Assembly: GCA_022797145.1 (NCBI GenBank)
Contig: JAAWKA010000014.1
Location: forward strand, 1 to 39,420
Reading direction: 5' to 3'
Length of the DNA stretch: 39,420 bases
DNA from: Clostridia bacterium
GTDB taxonomy: Bacteria > Bacillota > Clostridia > TANB77 > CAG-508
Each line of letters starts with the position of its first letter. Within the stretch, counting starts at the first letter, position 1. A program made the position numbers and the translations under genes. The notes below the pieces were generated by a model, which saw nothing but the letters and a program-made list of their open reading frames with translations, searched no databases and had not been told where the DNA came from. Below are positions 1-8,248 of this stretch, piece by piece.

Positions 1-70
1 ATATTTAAATTTAAATATGATTACTATTATTATATTATTAGAAAATGCATATGTATACTAATTTTATTTT

Positions 71-1166
71 TTATATTAAAGATTTTAAATATCTTTCAAT
101 AAATTCATTAATTTCACCATTCATTATACTATCTATATTTCCAGTTTCATAATTTGTTCGATGATCTTTTACCATTGTGTATGGACAAAAAACATAAGAA
201 CGAATTTGATTTCCCCAAGAAATTTCCTTTTTTAATCCCTTTAAATCTTCAATTTTTTCTTTTTTTTCTTGCTCTTTCAAATCTAATAATTTTGACTTAA
301 GCATTTTAATAGCAGTTTCTTTATTCTGAATTTGAGATCTTTCAGATTGACAGGATACAACAATATTAGTTGGTATATGAGTTATTCTAACTGCTGAATC
401 TGTTTTATTTACATGTTGTCCACCAGCTCCAGAAGCTCTGTAAGTATCTATACGTAAATCTTCTTGATTTATTTGAAGTTCTATGTCTTCTGTTATTTCT
501 GGTAATACTTCAACTGATGCAAAAGATGTATGTCTTCTTCCTCCAGAATCAAAAGGTGAAATTCTTACTAGTCTATGCACTCCTATTTCAGATTTTAGAT
601 ATCCATATGCATTTTCCCCTAAAATTAAAAATGTAACACTTTTTATACCAGCTTCTTCTCCTTCTAAATACTCTAATTCTTTTAATTTATAATTATTACT
701 ACTTGCCCATTTTGAATACATTCTATAAAGCATTTGAACCCAATCTTGAGATTCTGTTCCACCAGCTCCAGGATGTAAGGTTATAATTGCATTATTTTTA
801 TCATATTTTCCAGACAATAGTGTATCTATTTCTAACTTTGATAATTCTTTTTCGAGCTTTTTCGTTTCCTTTTTTAGTTCCCTTAATATCTCATAATCTT
901 CTTCTATTGTAAGTAACTTATTTAATTCTTTCAAATTTTCTAATTCTTTTAAAATTTTTGAATACATTGTATATCTATTTTTAATAACTTTTAATTTTTG
1001 TAAGATAACAGTTGAAGTTTTAGAATCATTCCAAAATCCTTCCTTCATAGTTTGCTCTTCAAGATCTTGTAATTCTATTTTTAGAGGTTCAAAGAGAGTC
1101 TCCTATATTTTTAATTTTCTTTTGTAATTCTATAAGCTTATGTTTATTTTCTTCTAATTCTATCAT
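71..1166 (-). CDS. prfB: Peptide chain release factor 2 with programmed +1 frameshift
   Basis: RF2 ends translation at UGA and UAA by triggering peptidyl-tRNA hydrolysis on the ribosome. The main frame shows the GGQ catalytic motif (SGAGGQHVNK) and the SPF anticodon-like tripeptide (RISPFDS). The gene starts further upstream than the long frame suggests: an ATG at 1166-1164 with GGGAG nine bases before it encodes MIELEENKHKLIELQKKIKN and reaches an in-frame TGA at 1091-1089. That TGA sits in CTT TGA with an internal Shine-Dalgarno-like AGGAG about 8 bases before the CTT. A +1 slip continues as EPLKIELQDLEEQTMKEGFW. The total is about 364 aa, normal for RF2. This is the classic autoregulatory frameshift, in which low RF2 favours the shift. 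The function is very secure. Confidence 0.97.
1089..1110 (-). promoter_or_regulatory. prfB programmed +1 frameshift site
   Basis: On the minus strand, AGGAGACTCTCTTTGA contains an internal Shine-Dalgarno-like AGGAG, the slippery CTT codon and the in-frame TGA. The next base is A rather than the C usual in E. coli. The zero frame ends here after 25 codons, and the +1 frame is the body of RF2. From AGG to TGA is 13 bases, one more than in E. coli. Confidence 0.93.
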
Positions 1167-1208
1167 AATTTTCAACTCCCACATCATTTTTAATAATTGA
1201 TTAGTATG

Positions 1209-1214
1209 ATTATA
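1209..1214 (-). promoter_or_regulatory. Candidate extended -10 for prfB
   Basis: The minus strand reads TGCTATAAT, an extended -10 (TGn-TATAAT), about 43 bases before the prfB start codon. No good -35 is visible 17 bases upstream, which is tolerable for an extended -10 promoter. It is inferred from sequence only. Confidence 0.45.
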
Positions 1215-1287
1215 GCATTCATTAAAAGAAAAGTATATGAAAATAATAAATTAATCTCAATTTGTTATTTTCATAAATTACACTTTT

Positions 1288-1346
1288 GAAATATTTTTAG
1301 AGTCCATGCACATTTATATTTTTATTACATATACTTTTGTTATAAT
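1288..1346 (+). promoter_or_regulatory. Candidate sigK promoter region
   Basis: Two overlapping possibilities are visible. One is sigma-E-like: GAAATATT at 1288-1295 and CATTTATA at 1311-1318, 15 bases apart, loosely matching the -35/-10 pattern. The other is an extended -10, TGTTATAAT, ending at 1346. In B. subtilis sigK is transcribed by sigma-E with SpoIIID, which favours the first, but neither match is strong. Confidence 0.3.
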
Positions 1347-1409
1347 GAAAAATTAATAGAAAATTAAAATTTTTATATATTAATTTTCTATATCTATGGA
1401 GGTACATTT

Positions 1410-2087
1410 ATGTTAGCTCTCTCAATATCTAGTTTTTTAGCATTTATTCAAAATGCTATATTTGCTGTTGGATATATTCAAAGTAACAATTTGTTTCCAG
1501 AGCCTTTATCTTCTGAAGAAGAAAAAATATATTTAGATAAATTTAAAAATGGAGATGAAGAAGCTAGAAATATATTGATAGAAAGAAATTTGAGATTAGT
1601 AGCGCATGTCAGTAAGAAGTACTGTACTACTAATGTTGCACAAGATGATTTGATTTCTATTGGTACAATAGGATTAATTAAAGGAATCAATAGTTTTAAT
1701 CCTGAAAAAAATATAAAACTTGCTACTTATGTTGCAAGATGTATTGAAAATGAAATATTAATGTTTTTGAGAAGTGGAAAAAAAACTAAGTCTGAAGTAT
1801 ATTTAAATGAACCTATTGGTAAAGATAAAGATGATAATGAAGTTACTCTTATGGAAATTTTAGAAACAGATGAAAAAAGTATTGAAGATGAAATTGACTT
1901 AAAAATGAAAGTAAAAAAATTATATTCTAAAATGAAAGAAACATTAAAGGAACGTGAAAAACATATTTTGGAATTACGTTTTGGCTTAGGTGGTACTAAG
2001 CCAAAAACTCAAAATGAAATAGCAAATATGATGGGAATTTCCCGTTCCTATGTATCACAACATTTTTATGACGATTATTTTATTTAA
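1410..2087 (+). CDS. sigK: Pro-sigma-K, 5' part, interrupted by skin-like element
   Basis: This is the late mother-cell sporulation sigma factor. GGAGG precedes the ATG at 1410. Residues 1-21 are a hydrophobic pro-sequence (MLALSISSFLAFIQNAIFAV) followed by YIQSNN, matching the B. subtilis layout in which SpoIVFB removes about 20 residues. Region 2 (ARNILIERNLRLVAHVSKKY, DLISIGTIGLIKGI, KLATYVARCIENEILM) and region 4 (ELRFGLGG, then the helix-turn-helix TQNEIANMMGISRSYVS) follow. The native frame stops being sigma-K after SYVS at 2056; the next nine residues (QHFYDDYFI) come from the inserted element. The missing end is at 11586-11638. Joining the two at the 9-bp repeat restores SYVSRIETKAIRK in frame. 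It corresponds to spoIVCB of B. subtilis. Confidence 0.95.
   Translation: MLALSISSFLAFIQNAIFAVGYIQSNNLFPEPLSSEEEKIYLDKFKNGDEEARNILIERNLRLVAHVSKKYCTTNVAQDDLISIGTIGLIKGINSFNPEKNIKLATYVARCIENEILMFLRSGKKTKSEVYLNEPIGKDKDDNEVTLMEILETDEKSIEDEIDLKMKVKKLYSKMKETLKEREKHILELRFGLGGTKPKTQNEIANMMGISRSYVSQHFYDDYFI
2048..2072 (+). repeat. Left attachment site of sigK element
   Basis: The core CTATGTATC at 2048-2056 is repeated at 11577-11585. Element-side sequence CACAACATTTTTATGAC (2056-2072) is the imperfect inverse of GTCATAAGCATGTG at 11562-11575. The core codes for Tyr-Val-Ser in the sigma-K helix-turn-helix. Confidence 0.88.
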
Positions 2088-2093
2088 TTTTTG

Positions 2094-2132
2094 GTGATAG
2101 CAAAATAGTTTTATCCTTCTAACTGCTATCAC
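2094..2132 (-). other. Inverted repeat at recombinase 3' end
   Basis: GTGATAGC (2094-2101) and GCTATCAC (2125-2132), with inner AGTT/AACT, form a hairpin over the last codons and stop of the recombinase. No clean U-run follows on either strand, so terminator function between the convergent genes is only possible. Confidence 0.35.
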
Positions 2133-3702
2133 TATTTGGATTCTTAAATTTAAAGAAAATATATACTTTTTTATTTTTATCTATTTTAATTCTATCAATT
2201 AAATATACTAAAATTTCTCTGTCAATTATAATATTAGAATTGAACTTTTCTATTAAATTATTGATAAAAACATCGTCATTTATATGCGTATCTAAATAAG
2301 ATTCTAGCATACTAATTCTATTTTTAATTTGTATTTTTTCTTGTTTTTTTCTTTCATAAATCCTAATAAAGTCATCTTGTGATAAAATTCCAGCTAACTT
2401 ATCATTATATAAATTGTCAATTTCTGAAGTTAATTTTGAAAGTTGCATTTTACTATCTTCTAATTCATTTGTATTTAAATCAGTCTGTTTTTGTTTTTTT
2501 AATCTTTGTTTTGCTATATTTATCATTAAATCTTTTCTAGAAAAATTCTGTAAAATTGTTTTTAATTTAGCTATCACAATCTTTTCAACATAATCCATTC
2601 TAATAGAATGAGTAGTACAATAACCTAATTTACTATAAGATGTGTAAGTACTACATCTAAAATAATAAGCCTTACCATTTGCAAGTTTCCTAGATGAGCA
2701 TCCCAGCTTTTTATCACATTCATAGCAATATACAAATCCTTTTAATAAATAATCATGAGTCTTTACTCTAGTCTGTTTTCTTGTGTTTAACATTTCTACT
2801 GCTTTAAAAAAAGTGCTTCTTTCTATAATAGGTTCATGTGTATTTTTTACTATTTTCCATTGTTCTTTTGGAAGTCTAATATTTTTTTTTGATTTGTAAT
2901 TTATTTTTTTCATTCTTCCTTGTACCATGTTTCCAATATATACTTCATTTAAAAGTATTTCTCTTATTCTCTGATCTGCCCAATTTTTACTTACTTTTTT
3001 CATTTTTCCCCCATGTGTTATAGCATATTGCGATGGAGTAGGAATATTATCTATAGTTAAACCAGTAGCAATTGCTCTACAAGACTTACCACTACAAGCT
3101 TCTTTAAAAATCCTTTCAATAATCGGCTGTGCTTCTTTATCAATAAATAACTTATTGGGGTATTTTTTATCTAGCTTATATCCAAATGGTGCTTTACCTC
3201 CAATAAATAAACCTAATTCTTGTTTATTATGTTTAACGCTTTTAATTTTATTGGAAATATCTTTAGCATACATATCATTTAAAACAGATTTAAATGGAGT
3301 TATATCGTTTAAAACACTGTCATCTCCTATATCAATTCCATCCAATAAGGAAATATATCTTACACATTTTTCAGGAAAATATTTTTCTAAATAATGGCCG
3401 GTACCAATATAATCGCGCCCAAGTCTTGATAAATCTTTTGTAATTACCATATTTATTTTTTTATTTTCAATATCTTGTATTAATCTTTTGAAAGAAGGCC
3501 TATTAAATGTAGTTCCACTTATTCCATCATCAATATATTCATCTATAATTAACAATTGCATATTTTCACAAAAACGCCTTAACATAGAACGTTGATTAGA
3601 AATACTTTCTGATTCACCTTTTTTATCATCTTCTTTTGATAATCTGATATATAATGCAACTTTATAATCTGTAGGATTAGAAATATTTATATTATTCATC
3701 AA
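2119..3702 (-). CDS. spoIVCA: SpoIVCA-like large serine recombinase
   Basis: This 527-aa site-specific recombinase probably excises the element from sigK. The N-terminal resolvase domain (about 1-160) has the catalytic Ser in YIRLSKEDD (residue 22) and SRLGRDYIGTG. A recombinase domain follows (about 170-290), then a zinc ribbon with paired cysteines (CYECDKKLGC, then C-x-C/CTTH near 350-375), and a lysine-rich coiled coil (about 390-470). The size and domain order fit SpoIVCA. Its position, convergent with the 5' part of sigK and just inside the left attachment site, is the strongest functional clue. The ATG at 3702 has only a weak ribosome site, so it may be coupled to the 40-aa ORF that ends 30 bases upstream. 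Mother-cell control is expected from B. subtilis but is not visible here. Confidence 0.93.
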   Translation of the reverse strand: MMNNINISNPTDYKVALYIRLSKEDDKKGESESISNQRSMLRRFCENMQLLIIDEYIDDGISGTTFNRPSFKRLIQDIENKKINMVITKDLSRLGRDYIGTGHYLEKYFPEKCVRYISLLDGIDIGDDSVLNDITPFKSVLNDMYAKDISNKIKSVKHNKQELGLFIGGKAPFGYKLDKKYPNKLFIDKEAQPIIERIFKEACSGKSCRAIATGLTIDNIPTPSQYAITHGGKMKKVSKNWADQRIREILLNEVYIGNMVQGRMKKINYKSKKNIRLPKEQWKIVKNTHEPIIERSTFFKAVEMLNTRKQTRVKTHDYLLKGFVYCYECDKKLGCSSRKLANGKAYYFRCSTYTSYSKLGYCTTHSIRMDYVEKIVIAKLKTILQNFSRKDLMINIAKQRLKKQKQTDLNTNELEDSKMQLSKLTSEIDNLYNDKLAGILSQDDFIRIYERKKQEKIQIKNRISMLESYLDTHINDDVFINNLIEKFNSNIIIDREILVYLIDRIKIDKNKKVYIFFKFKNPNSDSS

Positions 3703-3732
3703 ACTAAGTAATATCTAAAATAAAATTGCAAC

Positions 3733-3855
3733 TCAGCAATTTGTGATATTTTCTAATTCTTTTTCAATAAAGTTTGCAAATATATCAAGTAATATTTTTC
3801 TTATATCTTCTTTTGTATCATCATATATACAGATTAAATTATTTCCATTTTCCAT
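3733..3855 (-). CDS. 40-aa ORF upstream of the sigK-element recombinase
   Basis: The ATG at 3855 follows a strong AGGGGGG with five bases of spacing. The protein begins MENGNNLICIYDDTKEDIRK and continues with an amphipathic stretch, ILLDIFANFIEKELENITNC. It lies 30 bases before the recombinase on the same strand. I do not recognise the family. Small acidic proteins encoded beside serine recombinases can be directionality factors, and in C. difficile a small skin-encoded protein plays that role, so this is a candidate by position only. Confidence 0.6.
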   Translation of the reverse strand: MENGNNLICIYDDTKEDIRKILLDIFANFIEKELENITNC

Positions 3856-3923
3856 AAGTTCCCCCCTATTTAATATATATGTCTTATAAAAAAAAATAGG
3901 AGTTTATTTTGATAAAAAATAAT

Positions 3924-3947
3924 AAAAGAGGACTTAAGTCCGCTTTT
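3924..3947 (-). terminator. Terminator after the DUF2085 gene
   Basis: An almost perfect palindrome, AAAAG-n-GGACTTAAGTCC-n-CTTTT, is followed on the minus strand by TTTTATTATTTTTT. It lies about 100 bases downstream of the DUF2085 gene. Confidence 0.65.
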
Positions 3948-4045
3948 ACATATAAACATAATAAATATTGTAATTAAGTTATAAGAATTATTTTCTTATA
4001 TATTGAAAGAATTGATTTGAGCTTCAATTCAAATTTATAAGTTTT

Positions 4046-4414
4046 TTAAAATATCTTATTGTTTATTATAAATAGAAGTAATTTTGCTATGATACTTATT
4101 TGTGCTATACCTGCTAAATTTCCAGTTATAAATCTCCTTAAATTTGTTGATTCTTTTATATTTATATATTGGATAAACCAATCATAAAACATAATAAAAA
4201 GAAATATAAAATCTAAATAAAACGAAAGTTTTATTTGGCATAAATAGAAGATTATTCCTAAAAATTGACCTATTAGTATTCCTGTACATCTACTACATAT
4301 TGGAAACTGCCAACCTTTAATTTTAAAACTTCTATCTTCTCTTTGATGACAGCCCAATCTATTTCCATATCGCATAAAAAATGCCCAAATTTTAATTTTT
4401 GTACTCTTCTGCAT
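4046..4414 (-). CDS. DUF2085 family membrane protein
   Basis: This 122-aa protein has the DUF2085 signature: GNRLGCHQREDRSF near the N-terminus and ICSRCTGILIGQFLG at about 38-53, then two or three hydrophobic segments. The conserved Cys/His residues suggest a metal site at the membrane, but no biochemical role is established for the family. It overlaps the preceding zinc-ribbon gene by one base (TAATG), indicating translational coupling. It is cargo of the sigK element. Confidence 0.85.
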   Translation of the reverse strand: MQKSTKIKIWAFFMRYGNRLGCHQREDRSFKIKGWQFPICSRCTGILIGQFLGIIFYLCQIKLSFYLDFIFLFIMFYDWFIQYINIKESTNLRRFITGNLAGIAQISIIAKLLLFIINNKIF

Positions 4415-4620
4415 TAAAATCTATATCCACAATTATTACATATATTACTTGTTTTAGTAGTGGTTGTTGTATCTCCTGTATCACACAATCCACATAATAT
4501 TCCTGGCCAGCCAAATATTAAATAGCCACAACAAGCGCTTCCACCATCAAAACCTTTTGTATGCGTTTTTGTATCTATTATGCTTGAAATACTTTCACTA
4601 CCACATTTGGGACATTTCAT
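4414..4620 (-). CDS. Small zinc-ribbon protein
   Basis: This 68-aa protein starts with CPKCG (residues 3-7) and ends with CNNCGYRF, a split zinc ribbon. The middle is glycine- and cysteine-rich (SACCGYLIFGWPGILCGLC) and could dip into the membrane. GGAGG precedes the ATG. It is coupled to the DUF2085 gene by the TAATG overlap, so the two probably act together. Function unknown. Confidence 0.8.
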   Translation of the reverse strand: MKCPKCGSESISSIIDTKTHTKGFDGGSACCGYLIFGWPGILCGLCDTGDTTTTTKTSNICNNCGYRF

Positions 4621-4906
4621 AAATTACCTCCATTAATTATTTATACTAATATATCATATAAAGTATAAAAAGTCCACCAAATGAGCAGAACTTTCTAATT
4701 AGCTTGTTTTAAAGTTTTAGCTGATTTCTTATAAAGAAATATATCTACTTTTAGCTGTATAAAATTCCTTGAAATTTTATCAGTTAGTAACAAGCTAGTA
4801 TCATATCTTGTATAAATCTATTAGCATCAATATATCTACAAAATTTAACTACTTGATTATTTAATTATGCAACTATAAAAACTATTCCTTTATTTCCAAG
4901 CATTTT
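4621..4906. other. Gap with decayed IS110 sequence
   Basis: No intact gene is seen. Minus-strand frames after the stop of the transposase remnant give pieces such as KMLGNKGIVFIVA and NQVVKFCRYIDANRF, which could be further decayed transposase. The part next to 4621 should hold the promoter of the zinc-ribbon gene; I could not fix it. Confidence 0.4.
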
Positions 4907-5122
4907 TTAATATCTTTCTACTGCTAGATAATATATACCTGTTGATTCCATAAGTACTATTAAATTTTGTGTATTAATTTCTTTTATTTCTTCCTTTGTT
5001 TTTTCAAAATCTTCTAAGTTATGCTTTATTTCCTTTGTATCAATAAGTATTTCTCCAGCACTATTCATAAACATTAGCATACTTTTATTCTTAGTAACAT
5101 TTACACTTAGTATTGTTCTCAA
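4907..5122 (-). pseudogene. IS110-family transposase remnant
   Basis: Seventy-one codons resemble the N-terminal DEDD domain of IS110/IS1111 transposases: VNVTKNKSMLMFMNSAGEIL, then NLIVLMESTGIYYLAVERY, close to the family pattern of an E-S/A-T-G-x-Y-H motif. The usual first Asp (GIDVSK-type) is Asn here and the frame stops after 71 codons, where the family has about 400. It is a dead insertion-sequence fragment inside the sigK element. Confidence 0.75.
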
Positions 5123-5254
5123 AATTATTCACCTACTTTAACTAAATTAATAATAGGAATAAAAGCCGAACTGTCAATTTGTTAAACTCTATGAGCTCTG
5201 TAATTTGATGTTCTGACTTAAATTCTGATGTAAATAATTTTACAATTAAAAAAT

Positions 5255-5280
5255 AGATGTAAACTCATTTATTTACATCT
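5255..5280 (-). terminator. Terminator after the XRE/membrane pair
   Basis: AGATGTAAA (5255-5263) pairs with TTTACATCT (5272-5280). On the minus strand it is followed by ATTTTTTAATTG. It ends the two-gene unit 5306-6049. Confidence 0.75.
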
Positions 5281-5305
5281 AACAATATACCTGTAATTTG
5301 TTAAT

Positions 5306-5632
5306 CTAAATTATAGGTAGTAATACATATACAAAACCTATTGCACCTATAACCATAAATATTATACCTACTAATGCTATTTTTTTCCTTCTGACTATTT
5401 CTTGCTGTTCTGAAGATGATATATTCTTTATTGGATATTTTCTTCTTTTTAATAAATAAATAATTAAACCTTCAGAACTTTTTCCACTTGTTGCAAGTAA
5501 TCCCATTAACTTTGGATGTTTTAAATTTCTTGCTTTTGCATCTATAATTGTTATTTTATATATTTGATAAACTATTGAAACTACACCTATTAAATAAATT
5601 GCTACAAATATAGCCATAAAAATATAATTCAT
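5306..5632 (-). CDS. Small membrane protein paired with XRE regulator
   Basis: This 108-aa protein has one membrane segment at about 3-25 (FMAIFVAIYLIGVVSIVYQI) and another at about 85-106 (ALVGIIFMVIGAIGFVYVLL), with a basic loop between (KARNLKHPKLMGLLATSGKS, LLKRRKYPIK). GGAGG precedes the ATG. It lies 9 bases after the XRE gene and shares its terminator. I do not recognise a named family. XRE-plus-membrane pairs are common in Clostridia, and the second protein may be the regulated partner. Confidence 0.7.
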   Translation of the reverse strand: MNYIFMAIFVAIYLIGVVSIVYQIYKITIIDAKARNLKHPKLMGLLATSGKSSEGLIIYLLKRRKYPIKNISSSEQQEIVRRKKIALVGIIFMVIGAIGFVYVLLPII

Positions 5633-5641
5633 AAAATCCTC

Positions 5642-6049
5642 CTATATTTTTTTTATAATTTGGTAAAACAAAAATGAAAAACTAATAACAGAAATTGTAA
5701 AAATAATAATTATTATAGAAATACTTTCATCAAACAAAATTCCTATAACTATAAATACTATTATTAATAGTATATTTAATAAAATTGCATATAAAATGTT
5801 TTTGTTACTCTTAACAATATCTGTACTATCTTTTAAATAATCCAAAACTTTTTCATCATAACTTAACAAATCATCTAATGATACATTAAAATATTTACTT
5901 AAATTTACTAAACTATCTATGTCTGGATAAAATTTACCATTTTCCCAATTTGAAATAGTTTGTCTTGTAACATTCAGTTTTTCAGCTAATTGTTCTTGTG
6001 AAAGATTTTTTTCATTTCGCATTGTAATTATTTTTTCCCCTAAATCCAT
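5642..6049 (-). CDS. XRE-family regulator with C-terminal membrane segments
   Basis: Residues 1-65 form an HTH_3 domain (LGEKIITMRNEKNLSQEQLA, NVTRQTISNWENGKFYPDID) and a linker ending LLSYDEKV. Two hydrophobic segments follow (about 83-101 and 107-130), so the regulator is probably membrane-tethered. GGAGG precedes the ATG by five bases. It is the first gene of a two-gene unit with the small membrane protein. Target unknown; autoregulation is a guess. Confidence 0.85.
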   Translation of the reverse strand: MDLGEKIITMRNEKNLSQEQLAEKLNVTRQTISNWENGKFYPDIDSLVNLSKYFNVSLDDLLSYDEKVLDYLKDSTDIVKSNKNILYAILLNILLIIVFIVIGILFDESISIIIIIFTISVISFSFLFYQIIKKI

Positions 6050-6425
6050 ATTTTCCTCCTTTCACAATAATTATAATAAATATAATATTTTTTTCTACCA
6101 AATATATTTTACAATTTATGAATTTATAATATCAAATATATTTTACATCTCCAATCCTAGCAAAAAATTACTAATAGATGTTACCATTATATAATAAAAG
6201 ACTGATAATATCAAATAATTATCAGCCATACTTATTGTAATTTCTCGAGATGATTATAATATAAAAGATAGATAATTTTCAATAAATTATCTATCTTGCT
6301 ATTTGTATAAATAAAAAATTGACTAAGCTTTACTCTTAGTTCTACTATAGTGTTTAACTAATCTTCTAAAATTACTGTATCTATTCTACAAGTTGATATA
6401 AAAATATCTTAATGTAATTTTGTTG
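6050..6425. other. Intergenic gap with two hairpins
   Basis: No gene is seen. It holds CTGATAAT/ATTATCAG (6202-6209 and 6218-6225) and the 14-bp terminator described separately. The part next to 6050 should contain the XRE promoter. Confidence 0.5.
6265..6297 (-). terminator. Terminator after the acetyltransferase
   Basis: A perfect 14-bp stem, AAGATAGATAATTT / AAATTATCTATCTT, has a 5-base loop and is followed on the minus strand by TTTATATT. It lies about 130 bases downstream of the acetyltransferase stop. Confidence 0.7.
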
Positions 6426-6974
6426 CTAGATTTCTTTTATAATATTACAAGGATTTCCTACTGCTACTACATTTGATGGAATATCTTTTGTTACTACACT
6501 TCCTGCACCAATTATACTATTATCTCCTATTGTTACACCAGGCATAACACATACATTTCCACCAATCCACACATCATTACCTACCTTTATCGGTTTAGCA
6601 AATTCCAACTCTTTTCTTGTATCTTTATTTAACGGATGACCTGATGTATAAAATCCACAATTTGGTCCAATTTGCACATTATTTCCAAATGTCACTTTAT
6701 TAGCATCTAAAATAACTAGATTATGATTTGAAAAAAAATCATTTCCAATTTCAATATTAAATCCATAATCGCAATAAAAATTAGGCATTATCATAAATTC
6801 ATTTCCTACTTTTGAAAATAATTTCCTAATAATTTCATTTCCTTCTTCTATATCTTCAACATCTAGTTTATTATATTTATTACATAATTTTTTAGCACTT
6901 ATCAATTTCTTTACTAACTGTTCATCACTTGAATTATATAACTTACCTGATAACATTTTATCTTCTTCACTCAT
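6426..6974 (-). CDS. Maltose/galactoside-type O-acetyltransferase
   Basis: This 182-aa protein follows the Maa/LacA/NodL plan. An N-terminal Mac domain ([20 protein letters not shown]) is followed by left-handed beta-helix hexapeptide repeats ([34 protein letters not shown] with the catalytic His, [39 protein letters not shown]). It would transfer acetyl from acetyl-CoA to a sugar hydroxyl; the acceptor cannot be told. GGGGGGAG precedes the ATG. It is single-gene cargo with its own promoter and terminator. Confidence 0.92.
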   Translation of the reverse strand: MSEEDKMLSGKLYNSSDEQLVKKLISAKKLCNKYNKLDVEDIEEGNEIIRKLFSKVGNEFMIMPNFYCDYGFNIEIGNDFFSNHNLVILDANKVTFGNNVQIGPNCGFYTSGHPLNKDTRKELEFAKPIKVGNDVWIGGNVCVMPGVTIGDNSIIGAGSVVTKDIPSNVVAVGNPCNIIKEI

Positions 6975-7344
6975 AATATAGTCTCCCCCCTACAACTTAC
7001 TATAATTTACTACAATTATAACATTATTCTCAAAAAAGTATATTAAAATAGACAAAAATAATAAGTCAAAAAAGTTTTTTGCAAACCATTTTTTTAACTT
7101 ATTTTTCTATTCTAATTTTTTCAAAATAAACTTTTGTTATATATTTTTGTTCAAAAAGCTCTATCAGGTTAGTATATCGTTAGTATCATTTTTTTATTTT
7201 TGTAACATTTTTAATTTATTAAAAGTATTTATTTTAAAGCATTTTTACATATTTTCATCTATCTTTATACTATATCACAATTTACTATACTTCATAACAT
7301 TTTATTAATAAGTAATTTAATATTTTACTTTCAAAATATAATTC
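6975..7344. other. Gap holding the acetyltransferase promoter
   Basis: No gene is seen in about 370 very AT-rich bases. The left part holds the acetyltransferase promoter; the right part is the 3' flank of the histidine kinase, with no convincing terminator. Confidence 0.5.
7015..7069 (-). promoter_or_regulatory. Candidate acetyltransferase promoters
   Basis: On the minus strand TTGACT (7069-7064) and TTAATA (7046-7041) are 17 bases apart. A second, extended -10, TGTTATAAT, ends at 7015. Both point to the gene starting at 6974. Confidence 0.5.
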
Positions 7345-8229
7345 CTAAAATTCTATTACTATCTCCAAATTTTTATCTCTTTTTAAAGCATATATTCGTC
7401 CATCTAATTGTTCTGTAAATTCTTTTACTATTGCAAGTCCTAAGCCTGTGTTTCCACTTGTTCTAGAAATATCAATTGTATAAAACTCTTCAAACATCCT
7501 TTTAGTATCTAATTCTTCATATAATAATTCATTTATAAATGTCATTTTAACATTATTCTCATTAGCTACTTTAATATGTAAATCACTTTTACTATGCTTA
7601 TATGCATTAGCAATCAAATTGTCTAATATTCTAGTTAATAATTCTTCATTTGAAAATAATATAATTTTGTTTTGACAATAACTTAACTTTATTTCTCTAT
7701 CCTGTTTTTTATAATCTTCATAATAATTTGCAATACAATTTTCCAAAACTGCATTTAGATTAATTTTTGTTAGTTCTAATTTCTTAGTATTGCTCATAAT
7801 TTTAGAAAATTCAAAAAATGAGTTAATTAACTCATCTAATCGTTTTAATCTCTTTTCCACTATTTTTAGTTCATTTATTTTTTCTTTTTCATTTATATCA
7901 GCGTATAAAATCATATTAATATATCCAATAGCTGAAGTAAGTGGTGTTCGTAAGTCATGAGAAATATTAGTAATCATTTTTAACATAGATTCATTTTTAT
8001 TATTAAATTCTAATTCAATCTTATTTGTTTCTTTTAGTAAATCATTAATTTTTAAAATAATAGGATTAATATTTTTTAAATTATATTGAGAATGAATTAA
8101 ATTATTAGTATTAATATTTTTTAGTAACTCTATTTCTTTTGGTAATCGCTTTAATTCTTTGTTTAATAAAAGGAAATAAGTAATCAATCCTATTATAATT
8201 AAAGTTAAAATAATAATTATAACTATCAT
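7345..8229 (-). CDS. Histidine kinase of peptide-resistance type module
   Basis: I start at the ATG at 8229 (MIVIIIILTLIIIGLITYFL) because GGGGGAT lies just before it; a start at 8286 would overlap the permease and lacks a ribosome site. The 294 aa comprise one membrane helix, no extracellular sensor domain, a dimerisation/H box (ITNISHDLRTPLTSAIGY, phospho-His), an N box (ILDNLIANAYKHS) and a G box (GNTGLGLAIVKEF). The usual DxGxG is replaced by FINELLYEEL, typical of kinases linked to BcrA/LanF-type transporters. It is last in the operon regulator-ATPase-permease-kinase and probably senses a membrane-active peptide through the transporter. Confidence 0.9.
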   Translation of the reverse strand: MIVIIIILTLIIIGLITYFLLLNKELKRLPKEIELLKNINTNNLIHSQYNLKNINPIILKINDLLKETNKIELEFNNKNESMLKMITNISHDLRTPLTSAIGYINMILYADINEKEKINELKIVEKRLKRLDELINSFFEFSKIMSNTKKLELTKINLNAVLENCIANYYEDYKKQDREIKLSYCQNKIILFSNEELLTRILDNLIANAYKHSKSDLHIKVANENNVKMTFINELLYEELDTKRMFEEFYTIDISRTSGNTGLGLAIVKEFTEQLDGRIYALKRDKNLEIVIEF

Positions 8230-8248
8230 ACTTATCCCCCATACCTTT

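Noticed and set aside
1..70. AT palindrome at the window's left edge (ATATTTAAATTTAAATAT) as prfB terminator
   Set aside because: It is pure A/T with no GC-containing stem and is cut off by the edge; it cannot be supported as a terminator.
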